A DNA stretch of 64,000 nucleotides from the NCBI RefSeq assembly GCF_014193655.1, contig NZ_JACHZQ010000007.1, forward strand, positions 124,001-188,000, read 5' to 3'. The notes beneath the pieces were generated by a model. That model was not told the origin of the DNA. It saw only the letters and a list, made by a program, of their open reading frames with translations, and ran no database searches. Below, one piece after another: positions 24,628 through 32,984 of this stretch. The translations under genes were made by a program, and so were the position numbers. This DNA comes from Rhizobium sp. BK313. Lineage in GTDB: Bacteria > Pseudomonadota > Alphaproteobacteria > Rhizobiales > Rhizobiaceae. Position 1 is the stretch's first letter; each line of letters starts with the position of its first letter.

Positions 24628-25425
24628 TTATAGCTCGGCGTTATCCAATGTGCCAGCAACGGTCTCCGACACGTCTTTGGCCGCTTCACGCACATATTGG
24701 ATTACCTGCTCGTAGGTCGGTGCATTGGGATTGACCGGCTGAATATAGGGGCAGGTGAGCGCGGCCAGTGCATAGCCGTCCAATGCTAGCACAGGTGCTG
24801 AAATGTTGCGCACACCATTGGTCTGCAGGCTATCCATCGTCTCGAAGCCTTTCTCCTTGATCAACTGAAGGCGCTCATCAAGATCGGCGGGCATCGGCAC
24901 ATCGTCATCCTGTTGGCGCTGCTGCTCGTTGATCATCATCTTGCGCTGTTTTTCGTCACGGAAAGCCAGCAGGACGTGACCGGAGCCAGTGTTAAACAGG
25001 TTGATCTGAGCACCGACACGGATCGAGATGCCCCAATAGGTCGGCGAATCCTGTTGGGCGATGACCACGACCGAGCCGCGGTCGAAAATCGCCAGATGGC
25101 AAGCTTGCTCGGCGCGGTTGGAGAATTCGCGCATCAGCGGCGTGGCGAAGGAAACGAGCCGGCGCACCGGCGCGTGATAGTGCGCCAGGCCGAAGAGCTT
25201 GAGGGTCAGATAGAAGCGATCGCCATCCTGCCGCTGCACATAACCTCGCCGGACTAGGCGATCGAGCATACGGTAGAACTCGTTCGGGCTTTTGCCGAGC
25301 GCCTTGGCGATTTCGGCCTGTGTCAAACCGCCGTCGATTCGCGCCAGCAGTTCCAGGATATCGAGGCCTTTGTCCAGCGCCGGTGCGCGGTATCGGTCGC
25401 TATCGTCTTCTATGGTTACACTCAT
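24628..25425 (-). CDS. IclR-family transcriptional regulator
   Basis: Regulator of 265 residues. Winged helix-turn-helix at about 14-75 (GLTQAEIAKALGKSPNEFYRMLDRLVRRGY) and an IclR effector domain with GSGHVLLAF and TNGVRNISAPVLALDGYALAALT. It heads the leftward operon and faces the ABC transporter gene across 185 bp that contain a perfect palindrome next to its start. It is therefore the likely controller of both halves of the sugar-oxidation locus, with a pathway intermediate as effector. Confidence 0.9.
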   Translation of the reverse strand: MSVTIEDDSDRYRAPALDKGLDILELLARIDGGLTQAEIAKALGKSPNEFYRMLDRLVRRGYVQRQDGDRFYLTLKLFGLAHYHAPVRRLVSFATPLMREFSNRAEQACHLAIFDRGSVVVIAQQDSPTYWGISIRVGAQINLFNTGSGHVLLAFRDEKQRKMMINEQQRQQDDDVPMPADLDERLQLIKEKGFETMDSLQTNGVRNISAPVLALDGYALAALTCPYIQPVNPNAPTYEQVIQYVREAAKDVSETVAGTLDNAEL

Positions 25426-25458
25426 GGGAGGCGCCTCACACCAAAGAAATATAATTCA

Positions 25459-25476
25459 TCATTCATATATGAATGA
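25459..25476. promoter_or_regulatory. 18-bp perfect palindrome, probable IclR operator
   Basis: TCATTCATATATGAATGA reads the same on both strands. It lies 34 bp upstream of the IclR start and about 135 bp upstream of the binding-protein start, where autoregulation and control of the divergent operon would be expected. Confidence 0.65.
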
Positions 25477-25610
25477 ATACGATTTGCAAGCGCCTGCGAT
25501 CCCGGCTTGACGGTCAATGAATAAGATGTTTACATATAAATCATTGATCCATATTTGGGTCGTGAGAGGGCGATCGGGCGGGGTGTCCGGTCCTTTAGGG
25601 AGGAAATTCA

Positions 25611-26927
25611 ATGAGGAATTTGAAGGCCGGCCTCGCAGCCGGCGTGCTGGCATTGCTCGCGAGCTCCGCGGTCTTTGCTGCCGACCTGCCCGGCAAGTTC
25701 CCGGGTGTGACGATCGACGCCAAGCTGATCGGCGGCCAACAATACGAGCCGCTCTATGCGCGTATTTCCGAGTGGGAGAAGGAGACCGGCGCCAAGGTCA
25801 ATATCCTCTCCAAGAAGAACCACTTCGAGCTCGACAAGGAAATCAAGTCGGACATGGCGTCGGGCGATATTTCCTGGTGCGTCGGTTCGAACCACTCGTC
25901 CTTCGCGCCCCAGTATCCGGACCTCTATACCGACCTGAGCAAGCTGTTGCCGAAGGAGGAGATTGCCCAGTTCGTCGATTCGACCATCGAGGCATCCACC
26001 ATCGACGGTCGACTGATCATGCTGCCGCGCGCTCAGTTCGACGTTTCGGCTCTCTACTATCAGAAGAGCCTCTATAGCGACGAGACCAAGAAGACGGCAT
26101 TCAAGGCGAAGTACGGCTACGATCTGGCGCCGCCGAAGACCTGGAAGGAAGTGTCTGATCAGGCGACGTTCTTTGCCAATCCGCCGAACTTCTTCGGCAC
26201 ACAGTTCCCCGGCAAGGAAGAGGCGATCAATGGCCGCTTCTATGAAATGCTGGTCGCCGAGGGCGGCGAATATCTCGACAAAGACGGCAAGCCGGCCTTC
26301 AATTCCGACGCCGGCGTGCGTGCGCTCGACTGGTTCGTGAACATGTACAAGGCAAAGGCGGTTCCAGCCGGCACGACCAACTATCTTTGGGACGATCTCG
26401 GCGCCGGCTTTGCGTCGGGCACCGTCGCGCTCGATCTCGATTGGCCGGGCTGGGCGACCTACTTCAACGATCCGAAGTCCTCGAAGGTCGCCGGCAATGT
26501 CGGCGTCGTCGTTCAGCCTGTCGGTTCGTCCGGCAAGCACACCGGCTGGTCCGGCCATCACGGCTTCTCGGTGACGGAAGCGTGCAAGAACAAGGATGCT
26601 GCCGCCTCGCTGGTTTGGTTCCTGACCAACGACGACTCGCAGAAGCTGGAAGCGGCCAACGGCACGCTGCCGACCCGCAAGGCGGTCTGGGAATGGGACA
26701 TCCAACAGGCTGCTTCCGATCCCTATAAGAAGGAAGTGCTGAGCACGTTCCAGGAATCGATGAAGTATGCCTTCCCGGTTCCGCGCACGCCGCAATGGAT
26801 CGAGATTTCCAACGTCGTCTATCCTGAGCTTCAGGCCGCCATCCTCGGTGACAAGACCTCCAAGGAAGCGCTCGACACGGCCGCGCAGAAGGCAACCGAC
26901 GTTCTGAAGGACGCCGGCGCTCTCTGA
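25611..26927 (+). CDS. ABC sugar transporter substrate-binding protein
   Basis: Periplasmic binding protein of 438 residues (family 1, CUT1 type). Signal peptide with cleavage near VFA23; mature part shows EWEKETGAKVNIL, LIMLPRAQFDVSALYYQ and GTVALDLDWPGWATYF, in which several Trp and Asp could line a sugar pocket. The ATG follows AGGGAGGAAATTC. It starts the rightward operon, regulated by the adjacent IclR gene, and is followed by a hairpin. The catabolic genes downstream suggest L-fucose or another deoxy- or pentose sugar as ligand; the binding protein alone does not tell. Confidence 0.88.
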   Translation: MRNLKAGLAAGVLALLASSAVFAADLPGKFPGVTIDAKLIGGQQYEPLYARISEWEKETGAKVNILSKKNHFELDKEIKSDMASGDISWCVGSNHSSFAPQYPDLYTDLSKLLPKEEIAQFVDSTIEASTIDGRLIMLPRAQFDVSALYYQKSLYSDETKKTAFKAKYGYDLAPPKTWKEVSDQATFFANPPNFFGTQFPGKEEAINGRFYEMLVAEGGEYLDKDGKPAFNSDAGVRALDWFVNMYKAKAVPAGTTNYLWDDLGAGFASGTVALDLDWPGWATYFNDPKSSKVAGNVGVVVQPVGSSGKHTGWSGHHGFSVTEACKNKDAAASLVWFLTNDDSQKLEAANGTLPTRKAVWEWDIQQAASDPYKKEVLSTFQESMKYAFPVPRTPQWIEISNVVYPELQAAILGDKTSKEALDTAAQKATDVLKDAGAL

Positions 26928-26939
26928 TCGCAGCAATCA

Positions 26940-26975
26940 AAGTCCCGCATCCGGTAGAGGGTGCGGGACTTCTTT
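26940..26975 (+). terminator. hairpin with short T-tail after the binding-protein gene
   Basis: AAGTCCCGCATCC (26940-26952) pairs with GGGTGCGGGACTT (26959-26971) with one G:U pair, followed by CTTT. Placed between binding protein and permease, as in the smo operon, it would favour excess binding protein. Confidence 0.7.
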
Positions 26976-27108
26976 GAAAAATGCTTATGACCTGTGCCTT
27001 TAGGGGCCGGTCTGTCCGGCCGGACGTCACTCCGGCCCCTCGGCCCCATGCAATCGCATTCCACGCAGTCCGGGCCATGCTGCTGAGGAATGCCGACAGG
27101 TGCAAACC

Positions 27109-28002
27109 ATGTTCAAGAAAATATCCCCACCGGTCCTGCTGCTTCTTCCGGCGATCATCGTGCTTGTGGCGGTGGTCCTGTTTCCGCTGCTTCTGTCCTT
27201 CTATTCCAGCTTCACGCCGTTTCGCCTGACCCGGCCGGCGACGCTCTTCACTTTCATCGGCTTGCGCAATTATTCCCGCATTCTGACCGATCCGGTCTTC
27301 CTGGCGGCTTTCGTGCGCACCGTCGTGCTGCTGACCATCGCGCTCAACCTGGAAATGCTGCTCGGCCTCTGCTTGGCGCTCCTGGTCAACAAGGCGACCC
27401 ACGGCAAGCGCATCCTGCGTACCCTGATGATGTTCCCGATGATGTTTTCGCCCGTGCTCGTCGGTTTCCAGTTCAAATTCATGTTCAACGACAATGTCGG
27501 CATCATCAACAATGCCCTGCAATCGCTTGGTATCACCAACAATGCCATTCCGTGGCTGATCGACGGCAATCTGGCATTGTTTTCGATCATCGTCGCGGAA
27601 GTCTGGTCGTCCACTTCCGTCTTCGCCATCCTCATTCTGGCCGGCCTTTTCGCCATGCCGCAGGAGCCGGTAGAGGCTGCGAAAGTCGATGGCTGTACGA
27701 GCTGGCAGACCTTCCGATACGTCACCTGGCCGTTCCTGATGCCGTTCGCCTTCATCGCCATGACCATCCGTTCGCTCGACGTCGCTCGTGCCTATGACAT
27801 CGTCAAGATCATGACCGATGGCGGTCCCGCGCGGCGCACGGAGTTGATCTGGACGCTGGTCGGACGCACGGCCTATGCCGACGCGCAAATGGGGCTCGCC
27901 AACGCCATGGCCTATGTCTCGATCATCCTGTCGATCGCCTTCACAGTCTATTTCTTCCGTAAGCTGGCGCTTGCCCGCACCCAGATCGGAGCGGAGTGGT
28001 AA
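27109..28002 (+). CDS. ABC sugar transporter permease (MalF type)
   Basis: Inner-membrane permease of 297 residues with six hydrophobic segments; the coupling loop is near EAAKVDGCTSWQTFRYVTWP. The ATG at 27109 is preferred to a GTG nine bases upstream because AGG precedes it at a workable distance. It starts the membrane part of the importer 181 bp after the binding protein and ends two bases before the next permease. Confidence 0.87.
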   Translation: MFKKISPPVLLLLPAIIVLVAVVLFPLLLSFYSSFTPFRLTRPATLFTFIGLRNYSRILTDPVFLAAFVRTVVLLTIALNLEMLLGLCLALLVNKATHGKRILRTLMMFPMMFSPVLVGFQFKFMFNDNVGIINNALQSLGITNNAIPWLIDGNLALFSIIVAEVWSSTSVFAILILAGLFAMPQEPVEAAKVDGCTSWQTFRYVTWPFLMPFAFIAMTIRSLDVARAYDIVKIMTDGGPARRTELIWTLVGRTAYADAQMGLANAMAYVSIILSIAFTVYFFRKLALARTQIGAEW

Positions 28003-28004
28003 TC

Positions 28005-28871
28005 ATGGATCGCAACGCCGAACAACGCCTGCGCCGCCGCATCGGAAACGTCGCCTATCTCATCGGCCTTTTCATCGCGATGCTCATCATCTGCCTGCCG
28101 GGCTTCTGGATCATCCTCAGCTCGCTGCGGCCCACGGTCGAGATCATGGCGAAACCGCCGGTCTGGATCCCGCATGAGCTTTCGCTCGAAGCCTATCGCG
28201 CCATGTTCAGCGGCGCGGGGCAGGGCGGCATCCCCGTCTGGGACTATTTCCGCAATTCACTGGTGATCTCCATCACCTCCACCGCCATCGCGTTGATCAT
28301 CGGCATGTCCGGCGGCTATGCCTTCGCCCGCTTCCGCTTCACCGGTAAATCGGCGGTGTTTCTCGGCCTGATGCTGACGCGCTCCGTGCCGGGCGTCGCC
28401 CTGTCGCTGCCGCTGTTCATGGTCTATGCGCGGCTCGGCATCATCGACACACATTTTGGCTTGATCCTCACCTATGTCGCGTTGAACGTGCCCTTCACCA
28501 TCTGGCTGATCGACGGCTTCTTCCGGCAGGTGCCGAAGGATCTCGCCGAAGCGGCTCAGATCGACGGCTGCACGCGCTGGCAGGCCTTCTGGCAAGTGGA
28601 GTTTCCGCTCGCCGGTCCCGGCATCGCGTCCGCCGGCATCTTCGCCTTTCTCACCTGCTGGAACGAATATGCGCTGGCCTCGCAGCTCACGCGCTCGGTC
28701 GATTCCAAGACGTTGCCGGTCGGCCTGCTCGACTATACGGCCGAATTCACCATTGATTGGCGCGGCATGTGCGCTCTCGCGGTGGTGATGATCGTTCCGG
28801 CGCTCGCTCTCACCTTCATCATTCAGAAGCATCTCGTGTCCGGTCTGACATTCGGTGCGGTCAAAGGTTGA
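28005..28871 (+). CDS. ABC sugar transporter permease (MalG type)
   Basis: Second permease, 288 residues, six membrane segments, EAA loop EAAQIDGCTRWQAFWQVEFP and C-terminus QKHLVSGLTFGAVKG typical of MalG subunits. The ATG at 28005, just after the stop of the first permease, has GGAGCGGAG upstream. Forms a heterodimer with the preceding gene product; the ATPase follows after 4 bp. Confidence 0.88.
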   Translation: MDRNAEQRLRRRIGNVAYLIGLFIAMLIICLPGFWIILSSLRPTVEIMAKPPVWIPHELSLEAYRAMFSGAGQGGIPVWDYFRNSLVISITSTAIALIIGMSGGYAFARFRFTGKSAVFLGLMLTRSVPGVALSLPLFMVYARLGIIDTHFGLILTYVALNVPFTIWLIDGFFRQVPKDLAEAAQIDGCTRWQAFWQVEFPLAGPGIASAGIFAFLTCWNEYALASQLTRSVDSKTLPVGLLDYTAEFTIDWRGMCALAVVMIVPALALTFIIQKHLVSGLTFGAVKG

Positions 28872-28875
28872 ACCC

Positions 28876-29973
28876 ATGGCTCAGGTTTCGCTCAAAAAAC
28901 TCGTCAAGCGCTACGGTGCGCTGGAAATCGTCCACGGGATCGATCTCGATATCAAGGACAAGGAATTCATCGCTTTGGTCGGGCCTTCCGGCTGCGGCAA
29001 GTCGACCACGCTGCGTATGATCGCGGGTCTCGAAGAGATCTCCGATGGAGCCATCGAGATCGGCGACACCGTCGTCAACGACCTGCCGCCGCGCGATCGC
29101 AACATCTCCATGGTGTTCCAGTCCTATGCGCTCTATCCGCATATGACCGTACGTGAGAACATGGGCTTCTCGCTGAAGATCGCCAAGCAACCGCAGGCGG
29201 AGATCGACCAACGCGTCAATGAAGCGGCTGCCATCCTCAGCCTGGAAGCGCTGATGGATCGCCGGCCGGCGCAGCTTTCCGGCGGCCAACGCCAGCGCGT
29301 CGCTATGGGCCGCGCCATCGTCCGCCAGCCGGAAGTCTTCCTCTTCGACGAACCGCTGTCGAACCTCGACGCCAAACTCCGCACGCAAATGCGCACCGAG
29401 ATCAAGAAGCTGCATGCCAAGGTGCAGTCGACGGTGATCTATGTCACCCACGACCAGGTGGAAGCAATGACGCTTGCCGATCGTATCGTCATCATGCGCG
29501 ATGGCTATATCGAGCAGGTCGGCACCCCTGACGAAGTGTTCAAGCGACCGGCCACACGCTTCGTCGCCGGCTTCATCGGCTCGCCGCCGATGAATATCGA
29601 GGAAGCTACCGTCTCGGCAGGCGCACTCGTATTCAAGAACGGCGACAAGCTGCCGCTGCCGGGGCAATTTTCAGGCCGCGTCAGGGATGGCGAAAAGGTT
29701 GCCTTCGGCCTGCGTCCGGACGATATTTTCCCAAGCGGCCATGGCCTGCATTCGGGCGCCGAAACAGCGGTGCATGAGGTGACGTTGCCCGTCGCCATCA
29801 CCGAGCCGCTCGGTAACGAGACCCTTGTCTTCGTCGAATTCGCCGGCCGCGAATGGGTGTCGCGCATGCTCAATCCGCGCGGCCTGAAAAGCGGCGAACA
29901 ATTGAAGATGAGCTTCGACCTCAGCCAAGCGCATCTCTTTTCCGCCGAGACCGGCAAGAGCCTGGCGATCTGA
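28876..29973 (+). CDS. ABC sugar transporter ATP-binding protein (UgpC/MalK type)
   Basis: Cytoplasmic ATPase of 365 residues. Walker A GPSGCGKST, signature LSGGQRQRVAMGRA, Walker B VFLFDEPLS, switch YVTHDQVEAMTL, and a C-terminal TOBE/OB regulatory domain from about 240 (FGLRPDDIF). The start MAQVSLKKL at 28876 lies 4 bp after the permease stop. It completes the importer of the IclR-controlled locus; the dehydratase gene follows after 16 bp. Confidence 0.92.
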   Translation: MAQVSLKKLVKRYGALEIVHGIDLDIKDKEFIALVGPSGCGKSTTLRMIAGLEEISDGAIEIGDTVVNDLPPRDRNISMVFQSYALYPHMTVRENMGFSLKIAKQPQAEIDQRVNEAAAILSLEALMDRRPAQLSGGQRQRVAMGRAIVRQPEVFLFDEPLSNLDAKLRTQMRTEIKKLHAKVQSTVIYVTHDQVEAMTLADRIVIMRDGYIEQVGTPDEVFKRPATRFVAGFIGSPPMNIEEATVSAGALVFKNGDKLPLPGQFSGRVRDGEKVAFGLRPDDIFPSGHGLHSGAETAVHEVTLPVAITEPLGNETLVFVEFAGREWVSRMLNPRGLKSGEQLKMSFDLSQAHLFSAETGKSLAI

Positions 29974-29989
29974 GCGAGGAGACAAGAAC

Positions 29990-31102
29990 ATGGCCCGTAT
30001 CGAAAAAATTGAACTGCGCATGGTCGACCTGCCGCCGAAGGTGAAGCGGACGGATGCGATCCAGAGCTTCGTCAGCCAGGAGACGCCGATCGTCACCATT
30101 ACCGATTCAGACGGCGCCGTCGGTACCGGCTACAGCTATACGATCGGTACGGGCGGTTCGTCCGTCATGCGGCTGCTGTCCGATCATCTCGTGCCGCTGC
30201 TGATCGGCGAGGATGCCGAGTGTATCGAGGCGATCTGGCACAAAATGGAATTTGCCACGCATGCGACGACGATCGGCGCCATCACTGCCCTGGCGCTTGC
30301 CGCTGTCGATACGGCGCTCTGGGACCTGCGCGCCAAGAAACAGAACCTGCCGCTCTGGAAACTTGCCGGCGGCGCCAAGGATCGTTGCCCGCTTTACACG
30401 ACCGAAGGCGGCTGGCTGCATATAGAGAAGGAAGCCTTGGTCGAAGATGCCCTGCAAGCGAAGGCCAAGGGCTTTTCCGGCTCGAAGGTGAAGATCGGCA
30501 AGCCGCATGGTTCGGAGGATTATGACCGGCTCTCGGCCATGCGTCTGGCGCTCGGGGCGGGCTTCGAGATCATGACCGACTGTAATCAGGGCTTTTCGGT
30601 CGACGAGGTCATCCGCCGTGCTGCAAGGTTGAGGGAACTCGATCTCGCCTGGATAGAGGAGCCGCTCCCTGCCGACGATCTCGACGGTCATATCCGCCTG
30701 ACGCGCTCGACACCGACGCCGATCGCGGTCGGCGAATCCATCTATTCGATCCGGCATTTCCGCGAATATATGCAGAAGGGCGCGTGCTCGATCGTCCAGG
30801 TCGACGTTGCCCGCATTGGCGGCATCACGCCCTGGTTGAAGGTGGCGCATGCGGCGGAAGCCTTCGATATTCCGGTCTGCCCGCACTTCCTGATGGAATT
30901 GCATGTCAGCCTCGTCTGCGCGGTTCCGAACGGGAAATATGTCGAATATATCCCGCAGCTCGACGATCTCACCACCAAGGGCATGGAGATCGTTGACGGC
31001 AAGGCTATTGCGCCCGCCGAACCCGGCATCGGCATCGCCTGGGACTGGGAAGCGGTGAAGGCGCGCTCGATCGGTGAATTCACGCGCGAGATTCACGCTT
31101 AA
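29990..31102 (+). CDS. mandelate racemase/muconate lactonizing family sugar-acid dehydratase
   Basis: Enolase-superfamily enzyme of 370 residues that would remove water from an aldonate. The full mandelate-racemase-subgroup active site is visible: Lys166-x-Lys168 in SKVKIG, metal ligands Asp197, Glu223 and Glu249 (TDCNQ, IEEPLP, VGES), and the Asp272/His299 dyad in QVDVARIGGIT and CPHFLMEL. The residues agree with dehydratases that use both a Lys and a His base. It is shorter than the approximately 440-residue Xanthomonas L-fuconate dehydratase, so the substrate is inferred from the neighbouring lactonase, mutarotase and SDR: L-fuconate or a similar sugar acid. Confidence 0.85.
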   Translation: MARIEKIELRMVDLPPKVKRTDAIQSFVSQETPIVTITDSDGAVGTGYSYTIGTGGSSVMRLLSDHLVPLLIGEDAECIEAIWHKMEFATHATTIGAITALALAAVDTALWDLRAKKQNLPLWKLAGGAKDRCPLYTTEGGWLHIEKEALVEDALQAKAKGFSGSKVKIGKPHGSEDYDRLSAMRLALGAGFEIMTDCNQGFSVDEVIRRAARLRELDLAWIEEPLPADDLDGHIRLTRSTPTPIAVGESIYSIRHFREYMQKGACSIVQVDVARIGGITPWLKVAHAAEAFDIPVCPHFLMELHVSLVCAVPNGKYVEYIPQLDDLTTKGMEIVDGKAIAPAEPGIGIAWDWEAVKARSIGEFTREIHA

Positions 31103-31117
31103 GGGAGGATGAGGGCC

Positions 31118-31447
31118 ATGCAGCGGATGGGGATGGTGATCGGTCTCGAGCCGGCAAAGGTCGAGGAATACAAGCGCCTGCATGCGGCAGTCTGGCCCGA
31201 GATCCTGGCGCTGATCTCTGAATGCAACATCACCAACTATTCCATCTTCCTGAAAGAGTCGGAAAACCTGCTCTTCGGTTATTGGGAATATGTCGGCACC
31301 GATTTTGCCGCCGACATGGCCAAGATGGCCGCCAGCCGGAAGAACCAGGAATGGTGGTCCGTCTGCATGCCCTGCCAGAAGCCGCTCGATACCCGTAAAG
31401 AGGGTGAGTGGTGGGCGATGATGGAAGAGGTGTTTCATCTTGACTGA
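31118..31447 (+). CDS. L-rhamnose mutarotase (RhaM) family protein
   Basis: Small cytoplasmic epimerase of 109 residues that would equilibrate sugar anomers. Tyr18 and His22 (EEYKRLH) stand at the same positions as the E. coli RhaM catalytic pair, followed by WPE, ITNYSIFL, NLLFGYWE and the WW pair. The ATG at 31118 is nine bases after GGGAGG; an in-frame ATG at 31109 overlaps that site. COG3254 proteins also act on L-fucose. In this operon it would supply the anomer that the Gfo/Idh/MocA dehydrogenase oxidises. Its 3' end overlaps the next gene by 8 bp. Confidence 0.88.
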   Translation: MQRMGMVIGLEPAKVEEYKRLHAAVWPEILALISECNITNYSIFLKESENLLFGYWEYVGTDFAADMAKMAASRKNQEWWSVCMPCQKPLDTRKEGEWWAMMEEVFHLD

Positions 31448-32519
31448 TCAATTCGACCCCAAGTCTCTTCGTCAGTGGTGGCCTAAACCGGCCACGTCGC
31501 GTCCAATCGTTATCTTCGGCGCCGGCAGCATCGTCGGCGACGCGCATTTACCGGCTTACCGGAAGGCGAGCTTCCCGGTCGCCGGTCTCTATGATCCGAA
31601 CGGGGAAAAGGCAAAGGCCTTGGCGGATCAATGGGGCATCCAGGCTTTTGCGTCCGAGGCCGAGGCGCTTGCCGTCAAAGGTGCGATTTTCGATCTGGCG
31701 ACCCCACCTGCGGCGCATGCCACTATCCTCGCCAAACTGCCTCGTGGCTCTTTCGCGCTCATTCAGAAGCCGATGGGCAGCGATTTGGCCGGGGCAACGG
31801 AAATTCTCAGAGTCTGTCGCGAGCGCGATATCAAGGCGGCTGTCAATTTTCAGCTCCGCTTCGCGCCGATGATGCTGGCGCTCTATGACGCCGTCGAGAA
31901 GGGCTATCTCGGCGAAGTGGTCGATTTCGATGCGTGGCTGGCGCTTGCGACACCCTGGGGGCTCTGGCCTTTCCTGAAGGGCCTGCCGCGCATCGAGATT
32001 GCGATGCACTCGATCCACTATCTCGATTTCATTCGCGGCCTGCTCGGCAATCCCAAGGGCTTGCATGCCAAGACGATCGGCCATCCGAACCACGAAGTGG
32101 CGCAGACGCGCACCGCCGCGATCCTCGACTATGGCGACAAGATCCGCTGCGTGCTTTCGGTCAACCACGACCATGATTTCGGTCGCAAGTTCCAGGCTTG
32201 CGAATTCCGCATCTCCGGCACCAAGGGCGCGGCCTATATCAAGCTCGGTGTCAATCTCGACTATCCGCGCGGCGAGCCGGACGAGTTGTGGATTCGTCCC
32301 GCCGGTGGCAGCGAGTGGGTCGAGGTGAAGCTCGAAGGCGCCTGGTTCCCGGATGCTTTCGTAAACCGCATGGCCAATCTGCAGCGCTTCGCCTCGGGTG
32401 AGGACGAGACGTTGGTCGGCTCCGTCGAAGATGCTTGGCAGACCATGGCACTGGTCGAGGCCGCCTATCAGTCGAGCGCGCAGCCGGCAACACCGATTGC
32501 CGAACTTCCAAAGGTGTGA
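31440..32519 (+). CDS. Gfo/Idh/MocA-family sugar dehydrogenase
   Basis: NAD(P)-dependent oxidoreductase of 359 residues. Rossmann motif FGAGSIVGDAHLPAY near 25-40 and the family EKP motif as QKP (residues about 112-114, IQKPMG), where Gln replaces Glu. The TTG start at 31440 overlaps the mutarotase end by 8 bp and has AGAGG upstream, consistent with coupled translation. It probably oxidises the imported sugar at C1 to a lactone for the divergently encoded lactonase. L-fucose is the best guess from the pathway; the sequence does not fix the substrate. Confidence 0.83.
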   Translation: MTDQFDPKSLRQWWPKPATSRPIVIFGAGSIVGDAHLPAYRKASFPVAGLYDPNGEKAKALADQWGIQAFASEAEALAVKGAIFDLATPPAAHATILAKLPRGSFALIQKPMGSDLAGATEILRVCRERDIKAAVNFQLRFAPMMLALYDAVEKGYLGEVVDFDAWLALATPWGLWPFLKGLPRIEIAMHSIHYLDFIRGLLGNPKGLHAKTIGHPNHEVAQTRTAAILDYGDKIRCVLSVNHDHDFGRKFQACEFRISGTKGAAYIKLGVNLDYPRGEPDELWIRPAGGSEWVEVKLEGAWFPDAFVNRMANLQRFASGEDETLVGSVEDAWQTMALVEAAYQSSAQPATPIAELPKV

Positions 32520-32522
32520 GCC

Positions 32523-32975
32523 ATGGCCGAACAGACGATTCACTTCGAAGACTATGAGCTTGGCCACGTCCGGACGACGACCGGACGGACGATCACCGAG
32601 ACCGATTTCGTCGTCCATGCCGGCCATACCGGCGATTTCTTTCCGCATCATATGGATGCGGAATTCGCCAAGACCTTGCCTGGCGGTCAGCGCATCGCCC
32701 ACGGCACGATGATTTTTTCAATCGGCGTTGGGCTGACGGCCTCACTCATCAACCCCGTCGCTTTCTCCTATGGCTACGACCGGCTGCGGTTCATCCGACC
32801 CGTGCACATCGGTGACACGATCCGCACGCGGGTGACGATATCGGCAAAAGAGGACGATCCGAAACGCCCGGCGTCCGGCCGCGTTGTCGAGCGTTGCGAA
32901 GTGCTGAACCAGCGCGACGAAGTCGTGCTCGCTGCCGACCACATCCTGATCGTCGAGCGCAAAGCGGCAAACTGA
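32523..32975 (+). CDS. MaoC-family hot-dog dehydratase/hydratase
   Basis: Protein of 150 residues with the single MaoC hot-dog domain. It contains TETDFVVHAGHTGDFFPHHMD, corresponding to the (R)-hydratase active-site region with Asp and His, and GGQRIAHGTMIFSIGVGLT. The segment AFSYGYDRLRF matches the MaoC protein encoded 9 kb away in the leftward operon. One member of the pair keeps the Asp/His signature better (this one), so a catalytic/structural heterodimer is possible. The start is 3 bp after the previous stop. A CoA-bound C3-C6 acid is the expected substrate class. Confidence 0.87.
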   Translation: MAEQTIHFEDYELGHVRTTTGRTITETDFVVHAGHTGDFFPHHMDAEFAKTLPGGQRIAHGTMIFSIGVGLTASLINPVAFSYGYDRLRFIRPVHIGDTIRTRVTISAKEDDPKRPASGRVVERCEVLNQRDEVVLAADHILIVERKAAN

Positions 32976-32984
32976 GAGAGAATG

